Assembly: GCF_963666675.1 (NCBI RefSeq)
Contig: NZ_OY762929.1
Location: forward strand, 6,342,501-6,406,500
DNA length: 64,000 bases
Source of the DNA: an uncultured Desulfobacter sp.
GTDB lineage: Bacteria; Desulfobacterota; Desulfobacteria; Desulfobacterales; Desulfobacteraceae
Direction: 5' to 3'
Both the position numbers and the translations under genes were made by a program. The notes under the pieces are model-generated. The model had not been told where the DNA came from and did no database searches. It saw nothing but the letters and a program-made list of their open reading frames with translations. Of this stretch, positions 24,843-32,956 are shown piece by piece. Numbering within the stretch: the first letter of the stretch is position 1; the number at the start of each line of letters is the position of its first letter.

Positions 24843-26943
24843 TCTTTAAACTCACCTTTCCCACAGCCTGGAGATTGATATCATCCACGATCTCCGCATG
24901 GGAGACCACAAATACGTTGGGAAGGGACGGCTCAATGAGCCGGCGGACATGACGGCGCAATGTGGGCGAGGTCATGAGCACCGGCTGGGTGTTCAATGTG
25001 ATGAGCTTTTCCACCTGTTTGGATACGGCGCCGACAAATTCAGTGATCAGGACGGGTTCCAAGGCCAGATAGGCCCCATGGTCGGTCCGTTTAATGTTCT
25101 TTGTTAAAATTTCTTCAAGCCTGCGGTCCAAGGTCATGACCTGAAGCTTTTTGCCCGGCTGCAAGTAGGGCGCGAGCATCCCCTTGGCCACCCGCTGGCG
25201 CACATATTCGGTCAACAGGTCCGGGTCCTTGCCCGCCGGGGCAAAGTCCGCCAGGGTTTCCACGATGGTCAGCAGATCCCGGATGGAGATACGTTCCCGC
25301 AACAGATTCTGGAGCACCTTCTGGACCGCGCCGACACTCAACAGATTGGGCACCAGCTCCTCGACCACCTTGGGGCTGGTTTTTGCCAGGTTGTCCAGAA
25401 GATGCTGGACATCCTGGCGGCTCAGCAGATTGTGGGCATTGTTTCTGATGATTTCCGTCAGGTGGGTGGCGATTACCGTGGAGTTGTCCACCACCGTGTA
25501 TCCGGCAAACTTGGCCTCCTCTTCCCGGGACATGGGAATCCACAGGGCCGGCAGGTTAAAAGCCGGTTCCACCGTATCAATGCCGTCAATTTCTTTGGCG
25601 GCGCCCCCCGGATCCATGGCCAGGTAGTGGTTGACCATGAGTTCTGCACCGGCCGCCTCAACTCCCTTGATCATAAGGCGGTACTGGGCCGGCGTTAAAT
25701 TCAGGTTGTCCCGGATGTGGATGGGCGGTACGATGATACCCATCTCCGTGGCAAACTGCCGGCGAATGGCCTTGATTCGCCCGAGAAGCGTGCCGTCCTG
25801 CTGCTTGTCCACCAGGGGAATCAGGCCATACCCCACTTCCAGTTCCATGGTATCCAGACGCAGCAGGTGGTCCACGTCCTCGGGTTTCCCGGGCGTCTCT
25901 TCCTGGGCCTGGGTCTGGGCCTTTTCAATTTCCTGCTGTTGTTCTTCGGCTTTTTTCTCTTCCTGGCCGAAAAAATACCAGGCAACGGTTCCCATGGTAA
26001 TGCCCAATGTCATGAAGGGGATGGTGGGAAGCCCCGGGATGGCGCCCATGAGAAAAACAATGACCCCACCGACCATGACCGGGGTGGAGCTGGAAAACAG
26101 ATGTTTGGCAAATTCCTGTCCCATCTTATTTTCCGCACCGGACCGGGAGACCAGAAGACCTGCAGCCGCAGAAATCAAAAGTGCCGGAATCTGGGAGACA
26201 AGGCCGTCCCCAACGGTGAGCAACGTGTAATTGGTTAACGCTTCGGCAAGGGGCATCCCCTGCTGTACCACACCGATGACAAAGCCTGCACCGATATTGA
26301 TCAAGGTGATGATAATACCGGCAATGGCGTCACCCCGGACAAATTTGGAGGCACCGTCCATGGCACCGTGGAATTCCGATTCTCTGGCAATGGCGGCCCG
26401 CCGTTCCCCGGCCTCAAGTTCGTCGATCATACCGGCATTGAGGTCCGCATCAATGGCCATCTGTTTGCCGGGCATTGCATCCAGGGTAAACCGGGCGGCC
26501 ACCTCTGCAATACGCCCGGCACCCTTGGTGATGACCATGAAATTGATGAGCACCAGAATAATGAAAATAATCAGCCCCACCACATAGTTGCCGCCCACCA
26601 CAAAGGCACCGAAAGACATGATGATCGCCCCGGCCGCTTCGGGTCCTTCGCTGCCGTGCAGAAGAATCAGCCGGGTGGATGCCACATTCAACGAAAGTCT
26701 GAACAGGGTGAGCACCAGAAGCAGGGTGGGAAAAATATTGAAATCAAGGGGTTTTTGGGTATACATGGTGGTGATCAGCACCACAATCCCCAGGGAAATA
26801 TTCAACGCCAGAAAAAAATCCAGGATAATGGGGTGCAACGGCAGAATCATTGCCATTAGAATACCGATAAAGGCCACAACCATCAGAATGTCTGATGATT
26901 CTTTTTTCATTGTGCCCCATATCCCGACGCTTTCCGTCGCCAT
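24835..26943 (-). CDS. flhA: Flagellar export gate protein FlhA
   Basis: A 702-residue FlhA, full length. The N-terminal half has eight membrane helices, starting MVVAFIGILMAMILPLHPII, with the FHIPEP-family signature FTLDAMPGKQMAIDADL in the cytoplasmic loop. The C-terminal half from about residue 345 is the cytoplasmic domain that forms the nonameric ring and docks chaperone-substrate complexes. It is the main component of the flagellar type III export gate and couples export to proton flow. The order flhB-flhA-flhF-flhG-fliA is the usual one in polar flagellates. Confidence 0.96.
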   Translation of the reverse strand: MATESVGIWGTMKKESSDILMVVAFIGILMAMILPLHPIILDFFLALNISLGIVVLITTMYTQKPLDFNIFPTLLLVLTLFRLSLNVASTRLILLHGSEGPEAAGAIIMSFGAFVVGGNYVVGLIIFIILVLINFMVITKGAGRIAEVAARFTLDAMPGKQMAIDADLNAGMIDELEAGERRAAIARESEFHGAMDGASKFVRGDAIAGIIITLINIGAGFVIGVVQQGMPLAEALTNYTLLTVGDGLVSQIPALLISAAAGLLVSRSGAENKMGQEFAKHLFSSSTPVMVGGVIVFLMGAIPGLPTIPFMTLGITMGTVAWYFFGQEEKKAEEQQQEIEKAQTQAQEETPGKPEDVDHLLRLDTMELEVGYGLIPLVDKQQDGTLLGRIKAIRRQFATEMGIIVPPIHIRDNLNLTPAQYRLMIKGVEAAGAELMVNHYLAMDPGGAAKEIDGIDTVEPAFNLPALWIPMSREEEAKFAGYTVVDNSTVIATHLTEIIRNNAHNLLSRQDVQHLLDNLAKTSPKVVEELVPNLLSVGAVQKVLQNLLRERISIRDLLTIVETLADFAPAGKDPDLLTEYVRQRVAKGMLAPYLQPGKKLQVMTLDRRLEEILTKNIKRTDHGAYLALEPVLITEFVGAVSKQVEKLITLNTQPVLMTSPTLRRHVRRLIEPSLPNVFVVSHAEIVDDINLQAVGKVSLKNG

Positions 26944-27003
26944 ATATCCTCCTATTCTGATGGACGCTTGACATCTGGTGCCAAAAAATTGACTATGTTG
27001 TGC

Positions 27004-28071
27004 CTAATTGTTCTTAAGCCCGTAAACATAGGCAAGCAGTTCCGCCACAGCCTGGTAATATTCAAGCGGCACCTGGTCGCCAATATCTACTACTCTATAC
27101 AAATTTCGGGCCAAAGGCTTATCTTCCACGATGGGGACATCATTTTCCAGGGCAATCCTTTTGATGTTTTCGGCCACGGCCCCCGCCCCCTTGGCCACAA
27201 CGCCCGGGGCATCCATCTTTTCTTTGTCATACTGCAATGCCACAGCAAGGTGGGTCGGGTTGGTCACCACCACATCCGCCTGGGGCACGGCCGCCATCAT
27301 TCTTTTTCTGGCCGCCGCCATCTGAAGCTGGCGAATTTTGGATTTAACCGCCGGATCTCCCTCGGTTTGCTTTCGTTCATCCTTGACCTCTTTTTTGGTC
27401 ATTTTCTGGTCTTCTAAAAATTTCCATTTCTGGAACGTATAATCAAGTATGGCAACCAAAATCATGACAATGCAGACTTTTATAAAAATCCAGAACGATT
27501 TAACAAAAAGAAAAAGAAGAATCTGGGCGATGGAGTTATCGTACAGGGTCAGTACCTCGGAGAGGTCACCCCGTGTGGCCAGATAGCATACCAGTGAGAT
27601 CACGGTAAGCTTGGCCAGGGATTTTAAAAATTCGACGATGGCCGAGGACGAAAATTTCGATTTGAATCCGCTGATGGGATTTAGTTTGCTTAATTTGGGT
27701 TCCAGGGTCTGCCAGGATATGTGGAATCCAACCTGTGCTATATTGGAAATAACCGCCGCAATCATTACGGCTGAAAATACGGGCAGACACATCAAAAATA
27801 TCTTTTTGGCGTGATAAATCAGCATGACCGTCAGGTCCGCCGGGTTCAGTTCCGGTACCCGGGTGAACATAAAGTTATAACGAAAGACTTCCACGCAGTT
27901 CTGGTAGAAAAAAGATGCCGTGACATATAACGCCGTAACACCAGCCAATACGATAACCACCGAAGGGATCTCCTGGCTTTTGGCAACCTGGCCTTGTTCC
28001 CTTGCCTTATTGAGTTTTCTCCCCGACGCGTCTTCGGTCTTCTCGCCTCCGCCTTCCGGATCTTCGGCCAT
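27004..28071 (-). CDS. flhB: Flagellar export switch protein FlhB
   Basis: A 355-residue FlhB. It starts with the charged GGGEKTEDASGRKLNKAREQ motif and has four membrane helices over about 35-210. The cytoplasmic domain contains VVTNPTHLAVALQYD; cleavage within NPTH is the known autocatalytic event that changes export specificity from rod/hook to filament. The end, YYQAVAELLAYVYGLKNN, matches the stand-alone FlhB-like protein at 17367. It follows fliR with 3 bases between. Confidence 0.96.
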   Translation of the reverse strand: MAEDPEGGGEKTEDASGRKLNKAREQGQVAKSQEIPSVVIVLAGVTALYVTASFFYQNCVEVFRYNFMFTRVPELNPADLTVMLIYHAKKIFLMCLPVFSAVMIAAVISNIAQVGFHISWQTLEPKLSKLNPISGFKSKFSSSAIVEFLKSLAKLTVISLVCYLATRGDLSEVLTLYDNSIAQILLFLFVKSFWIFIKVCIVMILVAILDYTFQKWKFLEDQKMTKKEVKDERKQTEGDPAVKSKIRQLQMAAARKRMMAAVPQADVVVTNPTHLAVALQYDKEKMDAPGVVAKGAGAVAENIKRIALENDVPIVEDKPLARNLYRVVDIGDQVPLEYYQAVAELLAYVYGLKNN

Positions 28072-28074
28072 ATC

Positions 28075-28863
28075 TTATCCTCCGCCCATATAAAACAACA
28101 GTGCCAGAAATAATTTTCTGCACGGTTCCAGGTAATTTCGGGTAACGATGGCGATGATGGGCAGGGTCATGGAAAAAAAAATCAGACCCACGGCGATTTT
28201 CACCGGGAACGCCACAATCATCACATTGGTCTGGGGTGAAAATTTTGCAATCAATCCAAAACCGGTGTTGACAAATGTCAGTGCGGCAATGACCGGGGCA
28301 CCGACTTTCATGGCCGTCACAAACAAGCCGGCCCCCACATCCAAAAGCTTTGGCGTGAGTGCCGAATGCATCACAAATCCACCTATGGGCACCAGGTCAA
28401 AGCTGTCAACCATGGACATAATAACAATATGGTGGCCGTTGATTATCAAAAAAACGATCAGACTTACCCAGTAACCGATCTGGTCCATAATAGAGACGTT
28501 TTCACCGCTTTGGGGGTCCATGACATTGATCATGGCAAATCCGATCTGAAAGCCGATGACCTGGCCGGCCATCTGGATGCCGGCGAAAAAAATTCTCAGG
28601 CAAAGGCCGAGGGCCAAGCCCACCAGAATTTCCGCGCCCAGCATCAGGCCAAAAGTGGGGACATCCTCCGGGAAACGGGCCGGATCAACAGGCACCACCG
28701 TATAAAACAGCAGGGTTAAGACCAGGGCAAGGGCCATTTTCAATCTGTTGAGAATGATATTGGACCCAAAAATAGGAAACAAAAATAAAAATACGGACAC
28801 CCGTGCCAGAACCAGCATAAAGGTCCTGAAGCGAATGGGATCAAGGAGATCAAGCAGTTCCAA
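28075..28863 (-). CDS. fliR: Flagellar export gate protein FliR
   Basis: A 262-residue FliR with about six membrane helices, opening LLDPIRFRTFMLVLARVSVF and including LGLCLRIFFAGIQMAGQVIG, the conserved family core. It forms the entry portal of the export apparatus with FliP and FliQ. The start is TTG at 28863 with a GGGGGA ribosome site 7 bases upstream. Unlike usual, it is separated from fliQ by 205 bases, taken up by a repeat element. Confidence 0.93.
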   Translation of the reverse strand: MELLDLLDPIRFRTFMLVLARVSVFLFLFPIFGSNIILNRLKMALALVLTLLFYTVVPVDPARFPEDVPTFGLMLGAEILVGLALGLCLRIFFAGIQMAGQVIGFQIGFAMINVMDPQSGENVSIMDQIGYWVSLIVFLIINGHHIVIMSMVDSFDLVPIGGFVMHSALTPKLLDVGAGLFVTAMKVGAPVIAALTFVNTGFGLIAKFSPQTNVMIVAFPVKIAVGLIFFSMTLPIIAIVTRNYLEPCRKLFLALLFYMGGG

Positions 28864-28900
28864 CGCTGTTTCCCCCTAATTTGTACCTATACGAAACTTC

Positions 28901-29064
28901 GTGTTTGGGCAGCTCATCAGAGGTGCGCATGGCTACAAAGTTACCCAGATGCAAGGCGCAAGCAAAGCTGAAACAGGAGCGTACTTTCTTAGGTGAGGCC
29001 CGATCTCATAATTTGGCAGCTTTGTGCAGCAACGCCGCAGGTGGGTGGCTTTTCGTCCAAACAC
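28901..29064. repeat. MITE-like repeat, copy A, between fliQ and fliR
   Basis: A 164-base element bounded by perfect 8-base inverted ends, GTGTTTGG at the left and CCAAACAC at the right. It lies between the start of fliR and the end of fliQ, genes that normally touch. Internal blocks gatgcaaggcgcaagc, tgaggcccgatct and cagcaacgccgcaggtgggt recur in diverged form in the element at 43710. No coding capacity is apparent. It would be transcribed within the fliL-fliA message. Confidence 0.6.
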
Positions 29065-29068
29065 TAAT

Positions 29069-29350
29069 TCACCTGATATACATCGGTATATTGTTGATAA
29101 CATTGGTTGTAAAGGCCATCAGCTTTTCCAGCATCCACGGTGCGGCAAACAAAAGCCCGATAAAAACGGCAAGGATCTTGGGCACAAAGGTCAGGGTCAT
29201 CTCCTGGATCTGGGTCACCGCCTGGAACACACTGATGGTCAGACCCGCAACCAGGCCCAACCCCAGCATGGGCATGGCCAACAGGATGGTCAGGGTAATG
29301 GCTTGTTTGGCAAATGCGATTACAAATTCAGGTGTCATTTTACACTCCAA
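29069..29350 (-). CDS. fliQ: Flagellar export protein FliQ
   Basis: A 93-residue FliQ with two membrane helices: MTPEFVIAFAKQAITLTILL at the start, then VAGLTISVFQAVTQIQEMTL and FVPKILAVFIGLLFAAPWML. Usual length is about 89. Part of the FliPQR export pore. Its start overlaps the end of fliP by about 11 bases, while the distance to fliR is stretched by the repeat element. Confidence 0.95.
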   Translation of the reverse strand: MECKMTPEFVIAFAKQAITLTILLAMPMLGLGLVAGLTISVFQAVTQIQEMTLTFVPKILAVFIGLLFAAPWMLEKLMAFTTNVINNIPMYIR

Positions 29351-30116
29351 AACTATTAATCATGGACCTTGCGATCAAATTCCAGCCGTCCACAAGGACA
29401 AAAAGCATTAGCTTGAACGGCAGGGAAATCATAACCGGCGGCAGCATCATCATCCCCATGGCCAGCAGCACCGACGCCACAACCATGTCAATGACAAGGA
29501 AGGGAACGTACAGAATAAAGCCGATGATAAATGCCGTTTTTATCTCGGAAATCACATAGGCCGGAATCAGGGTTAAAAGCGATACATCCTCCCGGGTGTC
29601 GGGTTTTTTCACGTCAGCCTCTTTGACAAACAGGGCGATGTCGGCTTCCCGGGTGTTGAGCAGCATAAATTTTCGTATGGGCTTCTGGGCTTCGGTAAAG
29701 GCCGTTTCATAGGATATTTCGCGTTCAAGATAGGGGTTTAAGGCTTTGTCATATATTTCCAACGCCACGGGCTTGATAATAAAAAAAGTCATGAACAGCG
29801 AAAGCCCTACGATTACCTGATTGGGGGGGCTTGACTGGGTGCCCAGGGCCTGGCGCAAAAAATGAAACACCATGGTGATACGGGTAAACGGCGTCATCAG
29901 GATCAAAATCGCCGGTGCCAGGGAGATAATGGTTAACAAGGCGATGATTTCAAGAACAACGGCAACCTCTTCTGGCTCCTGGGCCGGGGTGACGTTCAGC
30001 TCCAGTGACGGAATCGGGAAGGTCACGGCATAAGCCGTATCCGCAACGGCTGCGATCATGACGGTTGTCAATAAGATAAGTCCTATGCAACTTGTCGGCC
30101 GGGCATATTTCATCAT
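29340..30116 (-). CDS. fliP: Flagellar export gate protein FliP
   Basis: A 258-residue FliP with a cleavable signal sequence (IGLILLTTVMIAAVADTAYA) and the family hallmarks LIMTPFTRITMVFHFLRQAL, and VDMVVASVLLAMGMMMLPP toward the end. FliP forms the core of the export gate. It overlaps fliO at its start by 4 bases and fliQ at its end. Confidence 0.95.
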   Translation of the reverse strand: MMKYARPTSCIGLILLTTVMIAAVADTAYAVTFPIPSLELNVTPAQEPEEVAVVLEIIALLTIISLAPAILILMTPFTRITMVFHFLRQALGTQSSPPNQVIVGLSLFMTFFIIKPVALEIYDKALNPYLEREISYETAFTEAQKPIRKFMLLNTREADIALFVKEADVKKPDTREDVSLLTLIPAYVISEIKTAFIIGFILYVPFLVIDMVVASVLLAMGMMMLPPVMISLPFKLMLFVLVDGWNLIARSMINSFGV

Positions 30117-30538
30117 GATCGCTCTCCTTGACCGGACACGCTACCAGGATCGGAAGAGTCATTTGCGGGCCTTTTCTGCGGCGTGTTGCTTTTTAACAGG
30201 CTTTTTTTGAGAATGTTCTGAAATTTTTCGTTGATTGCCGGGCTGGGCGATGCCGCGGTCGATTCGGGCAAGGTATCAAAACGGGCTATAGGCGAAATGC
30301 CGGCAGGCGAAACTCCGATGAGAATCGATTCCTCCTGAACCGCCACCAGCACGAGTTTTTCTTTGGGCGAGAGGTGATGGACGGATAACACCTTTATCAA
30401 TGCCGTTGGGCCGCTGTTGCCGAACCTGCCCGAGAATCTGCGAACAAGATAAAGGATGAGCAAAAAAATGAACAGAACGGCAAACAGCATACCAAAACTT
30501 TTGCCGAACTCCATCCACAAATTCGTATGCGTATTCAT
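30113..30538 (-). CDS. fliO: Flagellar protein FliO
   Basis: A 141-residue FliO: one membrane helix (about 13-34, GMLFAVLFIFLLILYLVRRF) followed by a small domain with IKVLSVHHLSPKEKLVLVAV, the conserved core, and a polar tail. FliO helps assemble the FliP ring and is not in the finished structure. Position fliN-fliO-fliP is diagnostic, with 4-base overlaps on both sides. Confidence 0.9.
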   Translation of the reverse strand: MNTHTNLWMEFGKSFGMLFAVLFIFLLILYLVRRFSGRFGNSGPTALIKVLSVHHLSPKEKLVLVAVQEESILIGVSPAGISPIARFDTLPESTAASPSPAINEKFQNILKKSLLKSNTPQKRPANDSSDPGSVSGQGERS

Positions 30539-30879
30539 TGATCTTCCGCGGCCAGGGATTTGACGCGGTCAATGGGCGTGATCACATCGGTGAGACGCAC
30601 GCCGAATTTCTCGTTGACCACCACAACTTCGCCCCTGGCAATGAGCTTGCGGTTGATATAAACCTCCAGGGGCTCTCCGGCCAGTTTGTTCAACTCAATA
30701 ATGGAGCCCTGGGCCAGTTGCAAAAGATCGTTGACCAGCATTTTGGTCTTGCCCAGTTCCACGGAGAGTTCCAGCGGGATGTCCAGGATGAAGTCCAGTT
30801 CCCTTGCGCTATGCTCCTCGCTGTGTTCAGCTTCTTCTTCCATCTCTTGGTCATTTATGGTGCCGTTTTCGTCAACCAT
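30535..30879 (-). CDS. fliN: Flagellar switch protein FliN
   Basis: A FliN of 114 residues. After an acidic leader (QEMEEEAEHSEEHSARELDF) comes the SpoA domain: DIPLELSVELGKTKMLVNDL, GSIIELNKLAGEPLEVYIN and VVVNEKFGVRLTDVITP. FliN forms the base of the C-ring with FliM. The ATG at 30879 has GAGGGG four bases upstream; a GTG at 30891 would include that site in the gene. It begins right at the end of fliM. Confidence 0.94.
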   Translation of the reverse strand: MVDENGTINDQEMEEEAEHSEEHSARELDFILDIPLELSVELGKTKMLVNDLLQLAQGSIIELNKLAGEPLEVYINRKLIARGEVVVVNEKFGVRLTDVITPIDRVKSLAAEDQ

Positions 30880-30880
30880 G

Positions 30881-31879
30881 TTACCCCTCACAGTCGGTTA
30901 CAATTTTATCGTTGATTTTAAATGCCTGAAATCCCCGCTGAACCCCAATGAACCCTGTCAGTTTCACAAGCCCTCCCACAAAACAGGATAAAGGATCAGA
31001 CGCGTCGTTATCCAGTTGGATGACATCTCCGGGCTGCATATACAAAAGCCGTTCTCCGGTAATCTCTGTTTTGCCCAGAAGAATTTTTAAATCGACCTCG
31101 GAGTTGAGAATGACCTCTTGGATCATCCGTCGCCAGTTATAATCCACCTCTTCAATTTCCGCCTGGACACCCGAGGAGAGTTTATGGCGCATAGGTTCGA
31201 TCATGGAATAGGGATAACAGACCACAAGGTTGCCTGCGGCCTGCTCCAGTTCTATTTCAAAGCGGGTGACAATAACAAGGTCCGTGGGCAGAACAATGGC
31301 CGTGAACTGCGGGTTCATTTCCGAACGGATCAAGGATGCCTTGACCGGCTCTATGGGGGCCCAGGAAGCTTCAATATTTTTGAGAACCGCCACCACCGCC
31401 TTTTTGATCATTACCTCTTCAATGGTGGTGAATTCCCGGCCCTCAACCCTTGCCTTTCCCAAAGCTTCTCCGCCGAAAAACGTATCAATGAGGTTATAAA
31501 CCAGCTGGCTTTCAAACACCACCAGTCCATGCCCCCTTAGCGGCTCCATCCTGAATACGTGAAGACTTGTGGGCACCGGAAGGCTGCGGACAAATTCAGA
31601 AAACTTCAAGGTGTCAAAGGGGTTGGCAGAGACATCCACATTGGTTTGAAGCAACGAAGACAATGTGGCCCGAACTTCCCTGGACAGGCGTTCATTGATG
31701 ACATCAAAGGTGGGCATTCGTGCCCTGACCACCTTGTCCTGACTGGTGAAATCATAGGCAATGACACCCCCGATCGCCTCCTCGGCGATCTCCGGTATAT
31801 CGCTTTCAGTTTCTACTTCTCCGGAATCAAGTCCGTCTAATAGACTGTCAACTTCGTCCTGGGATAGTATTTCGCTCAT
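30881..31879 (-). CDS. fliM: Flagellar motor switch protein FliM
   Basis: A 332-residue FliM. The N-terminus MSEILSQDEVDSLLDGLDSG is the CheY-P-binding peptide of the switch. The middle domain includes MPTFDVINERLSREVRATLS and the GGXG-type region FFGGEALGKARVEG; the C-terminal SpoA domain ends DPLSCFVGGLVKLTGF. FliM sets the direction of rotation. The N-terminal peptide is the reference for the repeated motifs in the FliL-like protein at 20148. Confidence 0.96.
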   Translation of the reverse strand: MSEILSQDEVDSLLDGLDSGEVETESDIPEIAEEAIGGVIAYDFTSQDKVVRARMPTFDVINERLSREVRATLSSLLQTNVDVSANPFDTLKFSEFVRSLPVPTSLHVFRMEPLRGHGLVVFESQLVYNLIDTFFGGEALGKARVEGREFTTIEEVMIKKAVVAVLKNIEASWAPIEPVKASLIRSEMNPQFTAIVLPTDLVIVTRFEIELEQAAGNLVVCYPYSMIEPMRHKLSSGVQAEIEEVDYNWRRMIQEVILNSEVDLKILLGKTEITGERLLYMQPGDVIQLDNDASDPLSCFVGGLVKLTGFIGVQRGFQAFKINDKIVTDCEG

Positions 31880-31886
31880 GGCACCA

Positions 31887-32492
31887 TCACTGCATTATAA
31901 AATTAGTAAAATAAATATGCCTTATGGCAACTTTGGGAAATATCTGGTTTATTCGGCCCAGAAGCGCAAATTTGAGTTTAAGTTTTCCCTGGGGGGTTCG
32001 CAGTGCCATCCAACTCATTTGCCGCACCTGGGTTTCAATTATTTTTCTGATCCTGGGCTCCATGGCATACACCTGTCTTCGAAATTCCGGGTCCATCATT
32101 TCAAGGGCGATACCCAGGGATATAAATTGCATTTTTGAGTCTTGTTTTAAAAAAATCCGTTCAAAGGGTTCCAGCTGCACAATATCTTCAAATATGGCTT
32201 TGCTCTGGTCTTCCAGGGCGGCCTGGATGCTCTCTTCGGTCACGACATCTTCGCCGACCGGTTGTTCCGGAACCTCTTCTTCTTTGCCGCCGAGCAGAAA
32301 AAATAACACGCCGCCGATCACACCTAATAAGAAGAGAGCCAGCACGATAATGATGATCAGCTTTTTTTTCCCGGACAGCAGTTTGCCGATCAACCCTTTT
32401 TTGACAGGTTCTTGTTCTGAGTCCCCGTTTTCTTCGCCTGTGGATTCGATCAGTTCGTTGTCTTCTGTTTTTTCTTGCAGATCTTCAGTCAC
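31887..32492 (-). CDS. fliL: Flagellar basal-body protein FliL
   Basis: A 201-residue FliL: acidic cytoplasmic leader, one membrane helix (LIIIIVLALFLLGVIGGVLF) and a periplasmic domain starting after VQLEPFERIFLKQDSKMQFI and ending FPKVAIRHIYFTNFIMQ. FliL sits around the stators and supports torque. I chose GTG at 32492 because GGGAGG lies 4 bases before it; a TTG at 32504 would put that site inside the gene. It is first in the long fliL-fliA cluster, behind a sigma-54 promoter. Confidence 0.9.
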   Translation of the reverse strand: MTEDLQEKTEDNELIESTGEENGDSEQEPVKKGLIGKLLSGKKKLIIIIVLALFLLGVIGGVLFFLLGGKEEEVPEQPVGEDVVTEESIQAALEDQSKAIFEDIVQLEPFERIFLKQDSKMQFISLGIALEMMDPEFRRQVYAMEPRIRKIIETQVRQMSWMALRTPQGKLKLKFALLGRINQIFPKVAIRHIYFTNFIMQ

Positions 32493-32589
32493 AACGCCTC
32501 CCAAAATAATCTGGTCGTTCGTTTGTCCAGCCGGCCTTTGCAGGCGGGAGTTGCGAATATTTTTGATAATTCAGGTTAAAAAGAACTAC

Positions 32590-32605
32590 AGCAAGCCTTA
32601 TGCCA
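32590..32605 (-). promoter_or_regulatory. Sigma-54 promoter of the fliL-fliA cluster
   Basis: The minus strand reads TGGCATAAGGCTTGCT, a full match to the -24/-12 consensus with GG and GC 10 bases apart. It lies about 100 bases upstream of the GTG of fliL and could serve the whole run fliL to fliA and beyond, since gaps are short except for the repeat between fliQ and fliR. Confidence 0.88.
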
Positions 32606-32653
32606 GGCTGCGTTATTTTATTTTGATAGTATGAAAATAAAAATTATTTTTAT

Positions 32654-32750
32654 ATGAAAGAGCTCGATAACTTATTGAGTTCTTTCAACCTTCGTTGTGG
32701 GCTGTACCTCAGTGCTGATATGTCAAGTCAGCCCATGGCCGTTATAAGAA
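32654..32750 (+). repeat. Structured intergenic repeat, copy 1
   Basis: Begins ATGAAAG, forms a stem of about 10 bp (GAAAGAGCTC with GAGTTCTTTC, one G-U pair), and ends with GTCAAGTCAGCCCATGGCC then GTTATAA. The same order of parts occurs at 32748 and at 59339. Orientation is plus, so it would be antisense to the fliK-fliL direction. Confidence 0.55.
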
Positions 32751-32845
32751 AGTCTTCAGTAAGTCACTGGATTCTTTCGACCTTTGTTTGTGTGTTTCGC
32801 CTGGGTGTTGACAGGCCGGGTCGGCCCATGACCATTAATGGAAAG
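32748..32845 (+). repeat. Structured intergenic repeat, copy 2
   Basis: Directly follows copy 1. GAAAG and TTCTTTC bound the first stem-loop; the second half reads CCTGGGTGTTGACAGGCC then GGGTCGGCCCATGACC, where GGTC and GACC can pair. It is diverged from copy 1 but collinear with it and with copy 3. Confidence 0.5.
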
Positions 32846-32910
32846 AGTATAGGAAAGAAGAAAAATTTGCAAAATTATTTATTAGATTGGGACTAAAAAG
32901 CGTCACTTCC

Positions 32911-32946
32911 GCCATGGGCCTGTCAATGTTTTGACAGGCCCATGGC
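32911..32946. terminator. Perfect 16-bp hairpin downstream of fliK
   Basis: GCCATGGGCCTGTCAA, loop TGTT, TTGACAGGCCCATGGC. It begins 10 bases after the stop of fliK, so it could end the fliK message. On the minus strand a T-run (CTTTTTAG) follows about 12 bases after the stem, farther than in a typical intrinsic terminator. It shares GACAGGCC and CCCATGGC with the adjacent repeats and may derive from them. Confidence 0.5.
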
Positions 32947-32956
32947 AGAATGATGC

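Larger units (their letters stand above)
32493..32956. other. Intergenic region between fliK and fliL
   Basis: No gene. Reading in the direction of fliK it holds a 16-bp perfect hairpin, two tandem copies of a structured repeat of about 97 bases and the sigma-54 promoter of fliL. Each is listed separately. Confidence 0.6.

Noticed and set aside
26950..27000. TGGCACCAGATGTCAA upstream of flhA as a sigma-54 site
   Set aside because: The -24 half is good, but the -12 has CA in place of GC at the fixed spacing, so the invariant GC is missing.
28881..29411. 176-codon plus-strand frame across the fliQ-fliR gap
   Set aside because: It is composed of the repeat element and antisense of fliQ; no ribosome site and no known domain.
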